Origin: CAMCQY01 sp044370415
GTDB lineage: Bacteria > Planctomycetota > Planctomycetia > Pirellulales > UBA1268
Length of the DNA stretch: 22,903 bases
Assembly: GCA_044370415.1 (NCBI GenBank)
Contig: JBILVO010000055.1
Coordinates: 1-22,903 of the forward strand
Direction of reading: 5' to 3'
Every line of letters begins with the position of its first letter. Positions within the stretch are counted from its first letter, which is position 1. The notes under the pieces were generated by a model. It was not told the DNA's origin, ran no database searches, and saw only the letters and a program-made list of their open reading frames with translations. Of the stretch, positions 9,011 through 16,784 are shown in pieces. The translations under genes were made by a program, and so were the position numbers.

Positions 9011-10204
9011 TCAGACCACCCGTGCGACCATCGCGGTCGCCGTGAGCCCGGGGCCGAACGCCATGCTGACGACGGGCGTGCCCTTCGCGACCCCGGGATC
9101 GAGCAGGATACGGTTCCAGATGCGGGGCACCGTCGCGGAGCTCGTGTTTCCCCCATCGCGGAGGGCATCCTTGCCGCCGGTGATCTGGTCCTTGGACAGT
9201 CCGAGGCATCCGCCCACGAGCTCGACGATCGCCGGCCCGCCGGGATGGATGACCCAGATGATCCGTGACTTCTCCGCAGCCGAATCGAGGCCTGTATCGC
9301 GGAGGAGGCTCGTGATGAAGGGCTCGACGTGCGCCGCGATCAGCCTGGGAACGTCGACCGACAGCGTCATCTCGAACCGGTTGGCGATCGGCCGCCACGT
9401 CATCGTGTCGAGTGACGCGGGGATGGTCGTGTCTGCATAGCGCACCACCTCGAGGCCGGGTGCCTGCCGTTCGCGAAACGCCGCCTCGCTGTATGCCGAG
9501 TAGCGAATGAAGCCGTCGCCGAAGAGGCTGTCGCAGATGATGTGCTCCGCATCGACGCACTCGGGAGCAACGTGAATCGAGCAGATCTCCGTATGGGCGA
9601 TGTCCACCCGCTCGCGCGGCTGCGACACGCCGCTGCGGGCTGCGGCCAGAGCCCCCGCGGCCATCCGCACCGCGGGAAAGGCGCCGTAGCAGCCCTGGTG
9701 ATAGCAGTGGCTCACCGTCGTGCTGGGCCAGCCCTTCTGCGAGACCAGCTCGTGGACCGGGCTGGGCAACAGGTAGCCGGTGGTGGACACGTGGATCAGC
9801 TCGTCGGGCGGGGCATCCGCATCGGGATACATCTTCACGAGGGCGTCCCGTGCGTGGCCCCTGAAGATCGACAGCCGTTCGTCGATGTCGGCCCCACCCT
9901 TCCTGCCCAGAAACGTGCGGGAGAACGGGATCGTGGTGAAGTCGATGTCGTCCGGTTCTTTCGCCGCCTCCGCATCGGGCAGCACCGACACCCGCCGGCT
10001 CTCGATGTGCCTGGGGGAGACGCAGTACTTTTCCCAGGCCTCGCGGATGCCCCGAGCTGCCTCCGGCGGCAGCGTTTTTCCGTCGCGGACGGCGTCCGCC
10101 CGGGCCACGAACTCCGCGAATCGGATGGCGATTTCCCGGAGCTTTTCCTGGCTGACGGGCGCGGTCAGATGGACCGGCCTGAAATCCGACAGCACAACTC
10201 CCAT
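9011..10204 (-). CDS. Type III polyketide synthase (chalcone/stilbene-synthase family)
   Basis: A 397-residue thiolase-fold enzyme. Matches to the chalcone synthase family seen directly: nucleophile Cys172 in HQGCYGAF, the LFGDG loop near 227-231, His320 in WVIHPGGPAIVE, and Asn353 in GGNTSSATV, giving the complete Cys-His-Asn triad (Cys164/His303/Asn336 in plant CHS). The HPGG and GN-SS context separates it from KAS III (FabH). It should extend an acyl starter with malonyl units and cyclise the product to a pyrone, resorcinol or phloroglucinol type; starter and product are unknown. The start is ambiguous: ATG at 10204, or GTG at 10213 with AAGGAA (10223-10228) 9 bases upstream. It appears to lie in an operon with ACP and KAS downstream and the RND protein upstream (184-base gap). 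Confidence 0.87.
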   Translation of the reverse strand: MGVVLSDFRPVHLTAPVSQEKLREIAIRFAEFVARADAVRDGKTLPPEAARGIREAWEKYCVSPRHIESRRVSVLPDAEAAKEPDDIDFTTIPFSRTFLGRKGGADIDERLSIFRGHARDALVKMYPDADAPPDELIHVSTTGYLLPSPVHELVSQKGWPSTTVSHCYHQGCYGAFPAVRMAAGALAAARSGVSQPRERVDIAHTEICSIHVAPECVDAEHIICDSLFGDGFIRYSAYSEAAFRERQAPGLEVVRYADTTIPASLDTMTWRPIANRFEMTLSVDVPRLIAAHVEPFITSLLRDTGLDSAAEKSRIIWVIHPGGPAIVELVGGCLGLSKDQITGGKDALRDGGNTSSATVPRIWNRILLDPGVAKGTPVVSMAFGPGLTATAMVARVV

Positions 10205-10222
10205 GCGGTCCACGCTCACAAC

Positions 10223-10228
10223 TTCCTT
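10223..10228 (-). promoter_or_regulatory. Shine-Dalgarno candidate favouring the GTG start of the type III PKS
   Basis: AAGGAA on the minus strand is 9 bases before GTG (10211-10213) but 18 before the ATG at 10202-10204. If used, the protein begins three residues earlier than annotated here. Confidence 0.4.
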
Positions 10229-10314
10229 CGGCTGGGGGCTCACGATCCCGGCGTCGCCGGGCCGGCCACCGCAGGGCGTCCTGCGCGCGACATGGTGCTT
10301 GCGACAACATCCAA

Positions 10315-10343
10315 AGGATAGGGCATGGCGCGGCCCGACGCAA
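10315..10343 (-). promoter_or_regulatory. Candidate sigma-70-like promoter before the PKS-ACP-KAS genes
   Basis: On the minus strand TTGCGT (10338-10343) and TATCCT (10315-10320) are separated by exactly 17 bases, in the 184-base gap between the RND gene and the PKS gene. Both boxes are partial matches to consensus and such patterns arise by chance, so this is only a candidate. Confidence 0.25.
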
Positions 10344-10388
10344 AACGCCCGGCTGCGACGGCCGACGGATCGACCGCCGCCGGCTCCA

Positions 10389-12725
10389 TCAGGCCTCGGC
10401 TGCGGGCGCGGCCCTGCGGCTCGGGCGGAAGCAGCGGCCCAGCGGCCCCACGAGCATCGCTGGAAGCAGCACGAGGTCGCCGGCCAGCGCCGCGGCCACA
10501 AGCAGTGCGAGCATCACCGCGAAACGGCTGGTAGGCGCGAACGTGCTCAGGCCGAACACGAGGATCCCGAGAGCGCACACGACGGAGCTCTGGGCGAGGG
10601 CGCCCGCAGAGTGCTCGAAGGCGCCATCGACCGCGGCCCGAGGGTCCTGCCCCGCATCCACGGCACGCCGGTAGAACGTGAGGAAGTGGAGCGTGCCATC
10701 GATCGCCATGCCCAGCGCGATCGACGCCGTCATCACGCTGCCGATGTCAAGCGGCAGGCGGGCCCAGCCGAGAAAGCCAAACAGCAGCAGCATCGGAAAC
10801 ACGTTGCTCACCATGGAGACGAGCCCGGCTGCAAAGCCCCGCTGCACGACCATCATCATCAGCGTGATGATGATGCAGGCCGACACGAAGCTCGAAAACA
10901 GGTCGTTGAGCAGCGTGTTTTGGACCCCGTGGATCACGGGCATCACGCCGGTGAAGCCGGCCGTGATGCCGGCCGCCTCACCTCCGGCCTCGGCGACCAC
11001 CGGGGCGACCTCCGACTCGACCTTGCCGAGGAGCCTGCCGTAGTCGATGTCGTCGAGCGCGGAGATCCGTGCGGTAAGCCTCCAGAGCTGTCTGTCGTCG
11101 ACGTTCCGCACGTAGCGGATGTCGTCGATCGCCGCCAGGTCGGCCGCGAGCCGGCGGGAGGTGGCGGCCTGCCGCACCCGGCTGCGGAACACGGCACCGG
11201 CGTCTGCCTGCGGTGCGAACGACGCCGCCGACATCACCGTGGCGGCGCCGGTCGTCTCCCGGAGCCGCTCGCCGACCTTCTCCACCAGCGCCAGCCTCCG
11301 GTCGGGCCGCAGTTCGCAGTCGGGGCCGAAGCCGAGCACCACCTCGATAGGCACGAGCGGCCCGATCGACCGCTCGATCGCGGCGTAGTCGCGGATCAGC
11401 CGGCTCGTCGGGCTGAAGATCGTGTCGATGCGGATCGACGTGCGGATGTGCGGGACACCGACCGCGGTCACGGCCATGACGGCGAAGAACGCGATCAAGA
11501 CGGGCGTCGCCCAGCGGACGACGGCCTTCGCGACCGACTGCCAGTAGGGCGGGGTGAGCGTCACGATGTCGCCGACGGCCTGGGGCGCGATCGGATACCG
11601 CTCGAAGAGCCCAGGCAGCACCGCGAACGTCACCAGCAGCGTCGCCATCACCGCGATCGCGGCGTGGCATCCGAAGGTGCGGATCGGCTCGAGTTCGCTG
11701 ACCACCAGCGACGCCAGGCCCACGGCGGTGGTGCCGGCCGACAGCAGGCAGGGCGTCCACCCCAGCCGCACCGCCCGCGCCGCGACGCCCGCCCCGCCAG
11801 CCTGTCCGCGGGCGTTCGACGCCTCGACGAGATAGTTCACCAGGTGGATGCCGCCGGAGACGCCGAGCACCAGCACGAGCGCCGGCATCACGATCAGTAC
11901 GGCGTTCATCCTGTCGCCGAAGAGGTGGAGCGTCGTGAACGAAAGCCCGACGCACCACAGCGCGATCGCGAACACGATCAGCGCGTAGCGGAAGGACCGC
12001 AGCGACCACCAGGTCAGCACGAGCACGATCACCGCCGCCGCAGGCGCGAACCGCTGCAGCGACTCCTTGCTCGCCACGTCGACGGTCGCGTGATCGACGA
12101 CCGGGCCGGCCAGGTGGATGCTGGCGTCGTCGGTGGTCGCCGTCTGCCGGACGAGGTCGCGGATCCACGGCACCGCCCGCCGGCGGTCGGTGATGCCCGC
12201 GGGAGTCATCGCGAAGACGACGCAGGTCGTGCGGCGGTCTGGCCCGATGAGGAAGCCCTCGAGCCTGTCGATGGCGGTGTCGCGATCGAGTTCCAGCGGC
12301 GGCGCCGTCAGCTGCGCGACGACGCTCGATCCGGAGCTGACCGAGTCGAACCACGCGTGGCCCTGGGGATCGGTGGGTGCACCGGGCCCGGTCGCGGCGG
12401 CCACCACGCGGTCGACTGCCGGGCTGTCGACCGTGCAGCCGTCCCAGGTGGCGATCACGACGTCGCCACTGCCGAAGATCTCCTTGAAGCGGTCGTAGTC
12501 GCGTCGCTGTGGGAACTCCGGTCGCACCCATTCCATGGGCGTCTGCGACGGCGATTCGAGCACCGAAAACGCGGACCACGCGATCAGCGGGGTCGAGACG
12601 ACCATGACCAAAAGGCCGCAGATGCTCAGCGCGAGCCAGCCAGCTGCCGCCGGCCGTGCGGCGGGGCCCGCAGCCAACGCATCCGGCGAGGCGGGGCGTT
12701 CATCGGTCAGCGGGGACTGCTTCAT
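10389..12725 (-). CDS. RND/MMPL-family transporter, lipid-export type
   Basis: A 778-residue inner-membrane protein with the duplicated RND layout: TM1 about 30-52, a large periplasmic loop about 55-220, TM bundle about 225-375, TM7 about 405-424, a second loop about 425-600, and a second bundle about 605-762. The segment around 660-686 (DIGSVMTASIALGMAIDGTLHF, with charged residues in a Gly/Ala-rich helix) resembles the RND proton-relay/sterol-sensing region. It is shorter than tripartite drug pumps (over 1000 residues) and closer to HpnN/MMPL proteins that move hydrophobic lipids. No membrane-fusion protein or TolC-like gene lies nearby. Upstream of the PKS in the same direction, it probably exports the product of the PKS/KAS enzymes; the cargo is inferred. 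Confidence 0.85.
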   Translation of the reverse strand: MKQSPLTDERPASPDALAAGPAARPAAAGWLALSICGLLVMVVSTPLIAWSAFSVLESPSQTPMEWVRPEFPQRRDYDRFKEIFGSGDVVIATWDGCTVDSPAVDRVVAAATGPGAPTDPQGHAWFDSVSSGSSVVAQLTAPPLELDRDTAIDRLEGFLIGPDRRTTCVVFAMTPAGITDRRRAVPWIRDLVRQTATTDDASIHLAGPVVDHATVDVASKESLQRFAPAAAVIVLVLTWWSLRSFRYALIVFAIALWCVGLSFTTLHLFGDRMNAVLIVMPALVLVLGVSGGIHLVNYLVEASNARGQAGGAGVAARAVRLGWTPCLLSAGTTAVGLASLVVSELEPIRTFGCHAAIAVMATLLVTFAVLPGLFERYPIAPQAVGDIVTLTPPYWQSVAKAVVRWATPVLIAFFAVMAVTAVGVPHIRTSIRIDTIFSPTSRLIRDYAAIERSIGPLVPIEVVLGFGPDCELRPDRRLALVEKVGERLRETTGAATVMSAASFAPQADAGAVFRSRVRQAATSRRLAADLAAIDDIRYVRNVDDRQLWRLTARISALDDIDYGRLLGKVESEVAPVVAEAGGEAAGITAGFTGVMPVIHGVQNTLLNDLFSSFVSACIIITLMMMVVQRGFAAGLVSMVSNVFPMLLLFGFLGWARLPLDIGSVMTASIALGMAIDGTLHFLTFYRRAVDAGQDPRAAVDGAFEHSAGALAQSSVVCALGILVFGLSTFAPTSRFAVMLALLVAAALAGDLVLLPAMLVGPLGRCFRPSRRAAPAAEA

Positions 12726-12892
12726 GGCGTGGAGGTCGTGGGACGGTACGCGGCCGGCCGCCTGCCGCCGCGGGAATCAAGCCCAAGGACCATTCAGAGT
12801 ACCGCCAGAGTACCGCGAGCCGCCCGTTTCTGGCGACGGCATCCCGCCCCGCCCCATTGGAGGGTGGGGGCCGGCCCCGCCGGAATGACGCC

Positions 12893-13684
12893 TCACGTGC
12901 TGGCGCCGGCTCCAGCCCGGCAGACAAGCCCCGCGGCGAGGGCGTCGGCGAGCGGATCGTCATCGTGGGCCGAGAATCCCAGGTGGAGGTGCCTCCGCCA
13001 GCCCTCGGCGTGCGCGAATCGCCCCGACATCCTCCCCACCGTCCGCGACATCTCGTCGCAGGCGTCGAGGTAGCTGTCCATCCCCTGCGTGGCGTCGAGC
13101 CAGGCTTTCTGGCTCGCATGGGCGGCCAGTGCCCGCAGCTTGGTCGCCTGCACGCCCGATGTGTCGACGAAGAAGTCGGGCACGATCGGCCGCCGCAGGC
13201 CGTCGCACAGCCCGTGGGGCATGGCGTGGTAGACGGTGACGTCGCCGGGGCACGCGGCGACGGGTGGGTCGGTGACGAAGTTGGGAACACCCTTGGCGAA
13301 GGCGGCGGTGACCGCCAGCCGTGAGGTGTTCATGTGATCCTCCATGTAGTCCTGTGGCGAGTGTGTGAGCACGATCCGCGGCTGCACCTGCCTCACGACC
13401 GCCGCCACGCGGCGTAGGAGCCGCTCCTCGTAGAAGATGAGCAGGTCGGATGCCAGGCTCTCGTGGAACGTCGCACCGAGGATCGCGGCTGCGGCGCGGC
13501 CCTCGGCCGCACGGATCCTGCCGGTCTCCTCGAGCCCGGTGGTCATGCTCCCGCAGTCGCCGCAGGAGACGTTGAGGTAGTGGAGGTCCCAGCCCGCCTC
13601 CCGCAGCAGCAGCAGCGTCCCCGCTGCGTAGAACTCGATGTCGTCCGGATGGGCGACGATGGCGAGGACGGCCGGAGCTGGCAT
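12893..13684 (-). CDS. PIG-L family deacetylase
   Basis: A 263-residue protein with the zinc-site motif AHPDD at residues 11-15 (His12, Asp15), a conserved basic helix ETGRIRAAEGRAA near 53-65, and the third ligand region EDHMNTSR with His117. The family (LmbE-like: MshB, BshB, GlcNAc-PI deacetylase) removes acetyl from N-acetyl-glucosaminyl substrates. No signal peptide, so cytosolic. GGAGG (13691-13695, opposite strand) sits 6 bases before the ATG and supports this start. It lies 167 bases upstream of the RND gene on the same strand, so it could belong to the lipid locus or be an independent gene; thiol metabolism (BshB-like) is another possibility. Substrate not predictable here. Confidence 0.9.
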   Translation of the reverse strand: MPAPAVLAIVAHPDDIEFYAAGTLLLLREAGWDLHYLNVSCGDCGSMTTGLEETGRIRAAEGRAAAAILGATFHESLASDLLIFYEERLLRRVAAVVRQVQPRIVLTHSPQDYMEDHMNTSRLAVTAAFAKGVPNFVTDPPVAACPGDVTVYHAMPHGLCDGLRRPIVPDFFVDTSGVQATKLRALAAHASQKAWLDATQGMDSYLDACDEMSRTVGRMSGRFAHAEGWRRHLHLGFSAHDDDPLADALAAGLVCRAGAGAST

Positions 13685-13924
13685 GGCAAACCTCCGCGGG
13701 ACGGGGCGTGACGACGTGGATCAAGCGGCAACAGACTCATCGAGACTACCTGTTTCACGGTGGTTTCGGCCACGGGTGCGGCCGATGCGGTCCGCGAGCG
13801 GAGCATGTGGTCGGAGCACTGACGTTTCTCGGTCCTGAACGGGGTCGAGTAGGATGCACATCTCCTGGTCCGATGGCGGCGGTGGCCGCCCCCCGCTTCA
13901 CGAGGGCGCCGGCCCGCACCCCCC

Positions 13925-14698
13925 ATGCATCTCGCCGATCTCACCTGGCCCGACGTCGCGTCGCGCGCGCCGCACACGCCGGTGGTCGTACCCGTGGCAG
14001 CCGTCGAGCAGCACGGCCGGCATCTGCCGCTGGCCACAGACAGCATGCTCCTGGAGGAGGTGCTCCGCAGGGCTGAGCCGCGGATCCAGGATCGGGTCCT
14101 GATCGCGCCGCTGCTGTGGCTGGGCAACTCGCACCACCACATGGAGTACGCCGGCACGCTCTCGGCCGGCCCGCGGGTCTACATCGATCTCGTCGCGGAC
14201 CTGCTCGAGAACCTCCTGGCCCACGGCTTCCGGCGGATCCTGCTTGTCAACGGGCACGGCGGCAACGTCACGCCGGGCCGGCAGGCAGTGTTCGAGACGC
14301 GGCAGCGGCATCGGGACCGGTCCGATATGCTGCTGCTGTTCGCCAGCTACTGGGATTTCGCGCGGCCCCAGGACGGCCGCCCCGACCTGGTGCAGGCGGA
14401 GGTCGGCCACGCCTGCGAATGGGAAACGTCGATGATGCTGACGATCAGACCCGACCTCGTGAAGCCGTACGCCGCCCTGCCCGACATGGGCGTGGGCTAC
14501 TCCTTCGAGCCGGCATATCGCGGCTGGATCACGCAGGAGCGCAGGCCTGCCGGCGGCGACGCCCCCGGGCATCTCGGTGCGCCGCGGCACGCGACCGCCG
14601 AAAAGGGAGAGCACCTGCTCGCCAGCTTCGCGGTCGGCGCCGCCGCCTTCCTGGAGCGGGTGATCGCCTGGGATGGAACGTCGTGGGAGGTGCACTGA
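13925..14698 (+). CDS. Creatininase-family amidohydrolase
   Basis: A 257-residue protein with the metal-site motifs of the creatininase/MftE/FAPy-deformylase family: Glu28 and His30 in VEQHGRHLPLATD with Asp39, NGHGGN at 109-114 (His111), and GHACEWETS with Glu167. Length matches the family (about 240-260). It should hydrolyse a cyclic or linear amide using a di-metal centre; the substrate is not evident and no mycofactocin or creatine genes are nearby. Cytosolic by absence of a signal peptide. No clear Shine-Dalgarno before the ATG. Its stop overlaps the start of the next gene by one base (TGATG), so the two are probably co-translated. It is divergent from the PIG-L gene across 240 bases. 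Confidence 0.9.
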   Translation: MHLADLTWPDVASRAPHTPVVVPVAAVEQHGRHLPLATDSMLLEEVLRRAEPRIQDRVLIAPLLWLGNSHHHMEYAGTLSAGPRVYIDLVADLLENLLAHGFRRILLVNGHGGNVTPGRQAVFETRQRHRDRSDMLLLFASYWDFARPQDGRPDLVQAEVGHACEWETSMMLTIRPDLVKPYAALPDMGVGYSFEPAYRGWITQERRPAGGDAPGHLGAPRHATAEKGEHLLASFAVGAAAFLERVIAWDGTSWEVH

Positions 14699-15741
14699 TG
14701 ACGCATGACTCAGACCGATCGCTCCCGTGCCTGCTGCCGCGACGCCGGCTTCTGGGCGGCGCGGCCTCAGCCGCCGCGTGCGCGGCTGTCTCGGGAGCCG
14801 CGTCGCCGTTTGCGGCGGCTGCAGATCCGGCTACCCAGCCGGCGGCCGTGGTGCCGAAGATCGTCGACAGCCACGTGCACTTCTACGATCCGACCCGGTC
14901 CGAGGGCGTGCCCTGGCCTGCGAAGAACGACGCGGTTCTCTACCGGCCCGTCTTCCCCGAGGAGTGGGAGAAGCTCGTCGCACCGCTGGGCCCGGCCGCG
15001 GCGATCGTGGTCGAGGCGAGCCCGTGGGTCGAGGACAACCAGTGGGTGCTCGATCTTGCCGATCGCCACGCGGCCAGCAGACGCGATGCAGGACGCGGTG
15101 ATGCACACTCCGGCATCGTCGGAGTGGTCGGCAATCTGCCGCTCGACGACGCGGCCTGCGCGAAGCTCATCGATCGATTCGCCACCCACCGGCTGTTTCG
15201 TGGCGTGCGGGTTAACGGCGACAAACTCCTCGCGGGGCTCGGCGACGCGGTGTTTTCCAGGCACGTCGCGGATCTCGCCGACCGCGGCCTGTCGGTGGAC
15301 GTCAACGGCGGCGACGTCTTCGCCGCGGCCGTGGCCGCCACCGACCGGCATCCGACCTTGAGAATCGTGGTCGACCACGTCGCCAACACCCGCATGACGC
15401 CGGAGGGGCCAACGCCCGAATGGCTCGACGGCATCGCGAGGGTCGGGGAGCGGGACACGGTCTTCATGAAGGTCTCCGGGATGGCGGAGTCCGCGCGGCG
15501 GTCGATGAAGGCCGCGAAGGCTCCCGTGGATCCCCGCTTCTACCTGCCGTGGCTGGAGGCGTCATGGAAAACCTTCGGCGAGCGCCGGCTGATGTACGGC
15601 AGCAACTGGCCCGTCTCCGACCTCGCCGCGACCTACGCCGAGGTCTTCGGCATCGTGGCGCCCTTCGTGCGGTCCCGTGGTCCCGAGGCGGAGCGGTGGT
15701 TCTACACAGAGGCCTCCCGGCTGGCGTACCGCTGGACATGA
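14698..15741 (+). CDS. TAT-exported amidohydrolase (COG3618 / amidohydrolase 2 type)
   Basis: A 347-residue protein with an N-terminal PRRRLLGG twin-arginine motif (15-21), an Ala-rich hydrophobic stretch and a likely cleavage near 42, so folded export by TAT is expected. The TIM-barrel metal site shows DSHVHFYDP (His59, His61), His227 in VVDHVANTRM, and the late motif MYGSNWPVSD at 299-308. This is the pattern of the L-fuconolactonase/rhamnonolactonase-like family, so a lactone or other ester/amide ring is a plausible substrate. The late motif has Asn303 where many members have the catalytic Asp. The start at 14698 was chosen because it overlaps the creatininase stop and gives the TAT signal; the open frame upstream is an out-of-frame overlap of the creatininase gene. 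Confidence 0.88.
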   Translation: MTHDSDRSLPCLLPRRRLLGGAASAAACAAVSGAASPFAAAADPATQPAAVVPKIVDSHVHFYDPTRSEGVPWPAKNDAVLYRPVFPEEWEKLVAPLGPAAAIVVEASPWVEDNQWVLDLADRHAASRRDAGRGDAHSGIVGVVGNLPLDDAACAKLIDRFATHRLFRGVRVNGDKLLAGLGDAVFSRHVADLADRGLSVDVNGGDVFAAAVAATDRHPTLRIVVDHVANTRMTPEGPTPEWLDGIARVGERDTVFMKVSGMAESARRSMKAAKAPVDPRFYLPWLEASWKTFGERRLMYGSNWPVSDLAATYAEVFGIVAPFVRSRGPEAERWFYTEASRLAYRWT

Positions 15742-15793
15742 CGGCCGGCGGCACCGTGCGCAGGATATGGCCGGCACGGCCACGGGCCCGAAC

Positions 15794-15799
15794 GAGGAG
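15794..15799 (+). promoter_or_regulatory. Shine-Dalgarno deciding the start of the EamA-type gene
   Basis: GAGGAG is 6 bases before ATG 15806. Longer in-frame starts would begin inside the end of the amidohydrolase gene and add a non-membrane leader, so the 15806 start is preferred. Confidence 0.6.
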
Positions 15800-15805
15800 C
15801 GCGAC

Positions 15806-16246
15806 ATGCACTATCAGGGATACGGTCTGGCGGTCATGGCGGCCGTTCTCTGGGGCCTCACCTACTGCCTCGACGAGCGGATGCTCGAGAGCATCTCGGT
15901 CTACAAGCTCTACTTTTTGCACTGCCTGTGTGGGGCGGCGGTCGCGGCCACCGTGCTGCTGCTGCAGGGCCACTCGCCGCGGTCGCTGGTGACCGTCGAC
16001 GCCGCCAGGTCGAGCCTGCCGCTGCTCGCGCTCACGCTCGCCACGGCGACGGCCGCAGCGCTTTCGATCCTGGGGTCGATCCAGTTTCTCGGCGCCAGCC
16101 GCTCCGCTGTCCTCGAGATCTCCTATCCGCTGTTCGTGGCGGTCTTCTCGACGCTCGTGTTCCACGGCCAGTTGCAGCCGGCGGTGGTCGTGGGGGGCCT
16201 GTTCATTTTTACCGGCGCCGCGATCATCGTGCGGTTCGCGAGCTGA
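15806..16246 (+). CDS. Single-domain EamA/DMT-type membrane protein
   Basis: A 146-residue protein made almost entirely of hydrophobic helices: about 6-24, 34-54, 67-90, 97-116 and 122-142. The terminal segment (GGLFIFTGAAIIVRF) and the ISYPLFVAVFSTLVF helix are typical of EamA (drug/metabolite transporter) domains. Usual EamA carriers have two such domains (about 300 residues, ten helices); this has one, as in the EmrE/SMR-like and half-size members, and would need to dimerise. Located in the inner membrane; substrate unknown. It starts 64 bases after the amidohydrolase gene and 11 bases before the next gene, so it is probably in the same operon. Confidence 0.75.
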   Translation: MHYQGYGLAVMAAVLWGLTYCLDERMLESISVYKLYFLHCLCGAAVAATVLLLQGHSPRSLVTVDAARSSLPLLALTLATATAAALSILGSIQFLGASRSAVLEISYPLFVAVFSTLVFHGQLQPAVVVGGLFIFTGAAIIVRFAS

Positions 16247-16257
16247 GGGGCCACCCG

Positions 16258-16500
16258 ATGACGCAGCCACAGCGGCCGCGGTCCGCGCAGCCGGCGATCC
16301 CGCCTCCAGCCGAGACCGTGTCCGGGCCCGTACCAGAGCCTGTACCCACTCCGAGGCAGCCTGACTTCTACGTTGAGAACGGCAACGTAGTGTTCACGGC
16401 GGCCTTCCACCTGCGGCGCGGCGCGTGCTGCGGCAGCGGCTGCCGTCACTGCCCCTACGATCCGCCGCACGTCGAGGGGAGCAGGAGGCTGGCCCGATGA
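16258..16500 (+). CDS. Small Cys-rich protein, DUF5522-like
   Basis: An 80-residue protein. The first 35 residues are Pro/Gln-rich and look disordered. The C-terminal half has the compact motif CCGSGCRHCPYDPP (about 59-72), four cysteines and one histidine spaced for a metal or Fe-S site, as I recall for the DUF5522 family; function of that family is not established. A GAGGGG about 8 bases upstream supports the ATG at 16258. The stop overlaps the next gene by ATGA. Probably cytosolic. Confidence 0.7.
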   Translation: MTQPQRPRSAQPAIPPPAETVSGPVPEPVPTPRQPDFYVENGNVVFTAAFHLRRGACCGSGCRHCPYDPPHVEGSRRLAR

Positions 16501-16784
16501 GCCGCGATCGCGACGACGAGGACGATGACGACTGGGACGACGACTCCAACGCCTTCGACAACGCGGACAACGAGTGGGATGGCGATGACGACTCCGGTGA
16601 CGAGCCGACGGTGCCCTGCCCCTTCTGCGGCCGGGAGCTCCTCGAGGACTCTCCGTGGTGCCCCACCTGCGATCGCTATATCACGGAGGAGGAGTTCCGC
16701 CGCGCCGATCGACCCGTGTGGGTCATCGTGACGGCGGTCGCCTGCCTGGCCATCGCCCTCTGGTGGGCGTTCGTGTCGTTCTGA
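16497..16784 (+). CDS. Acidic zinc-ribbon protein with one C-terminal membrane helix
   Basis: A 95-residue protein in three parts: residues 1-37 are extremely acidic (runs of Asp), residues 40-60 contain a zinc ribbon with two CxxC knuckles (CPFC and CPTC), and residues about 72-93 form a single hydrophobic helix ending the protein. The layout suggests a tail-anchored membrane protein with a cytosolic metal-binding head. The ATG overlaps the stop of the Cys-rich gene (ATGA), so translation is coupled. No function recognised. Confidence 0.75.
   Translation: MSRDRDDEDDDDWDDDSNAFDNADNEWDGDDDSGDEPTVPCPFCGRELLEDSPWCPTCDRYITEEEFRRADRPVWVIVTAVACLAIALWWAFVSF

Noticed and set aside
9780..13073. Very long open frame on the plus strand (about 1097 codons) opposite the RND and PKS genes
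   Set aside because: It is antisense to two well-supported genes, is rich in Arg/His/Asp/Gly without any domain, and is the usual by-product of high GC3 coding on the other strand.
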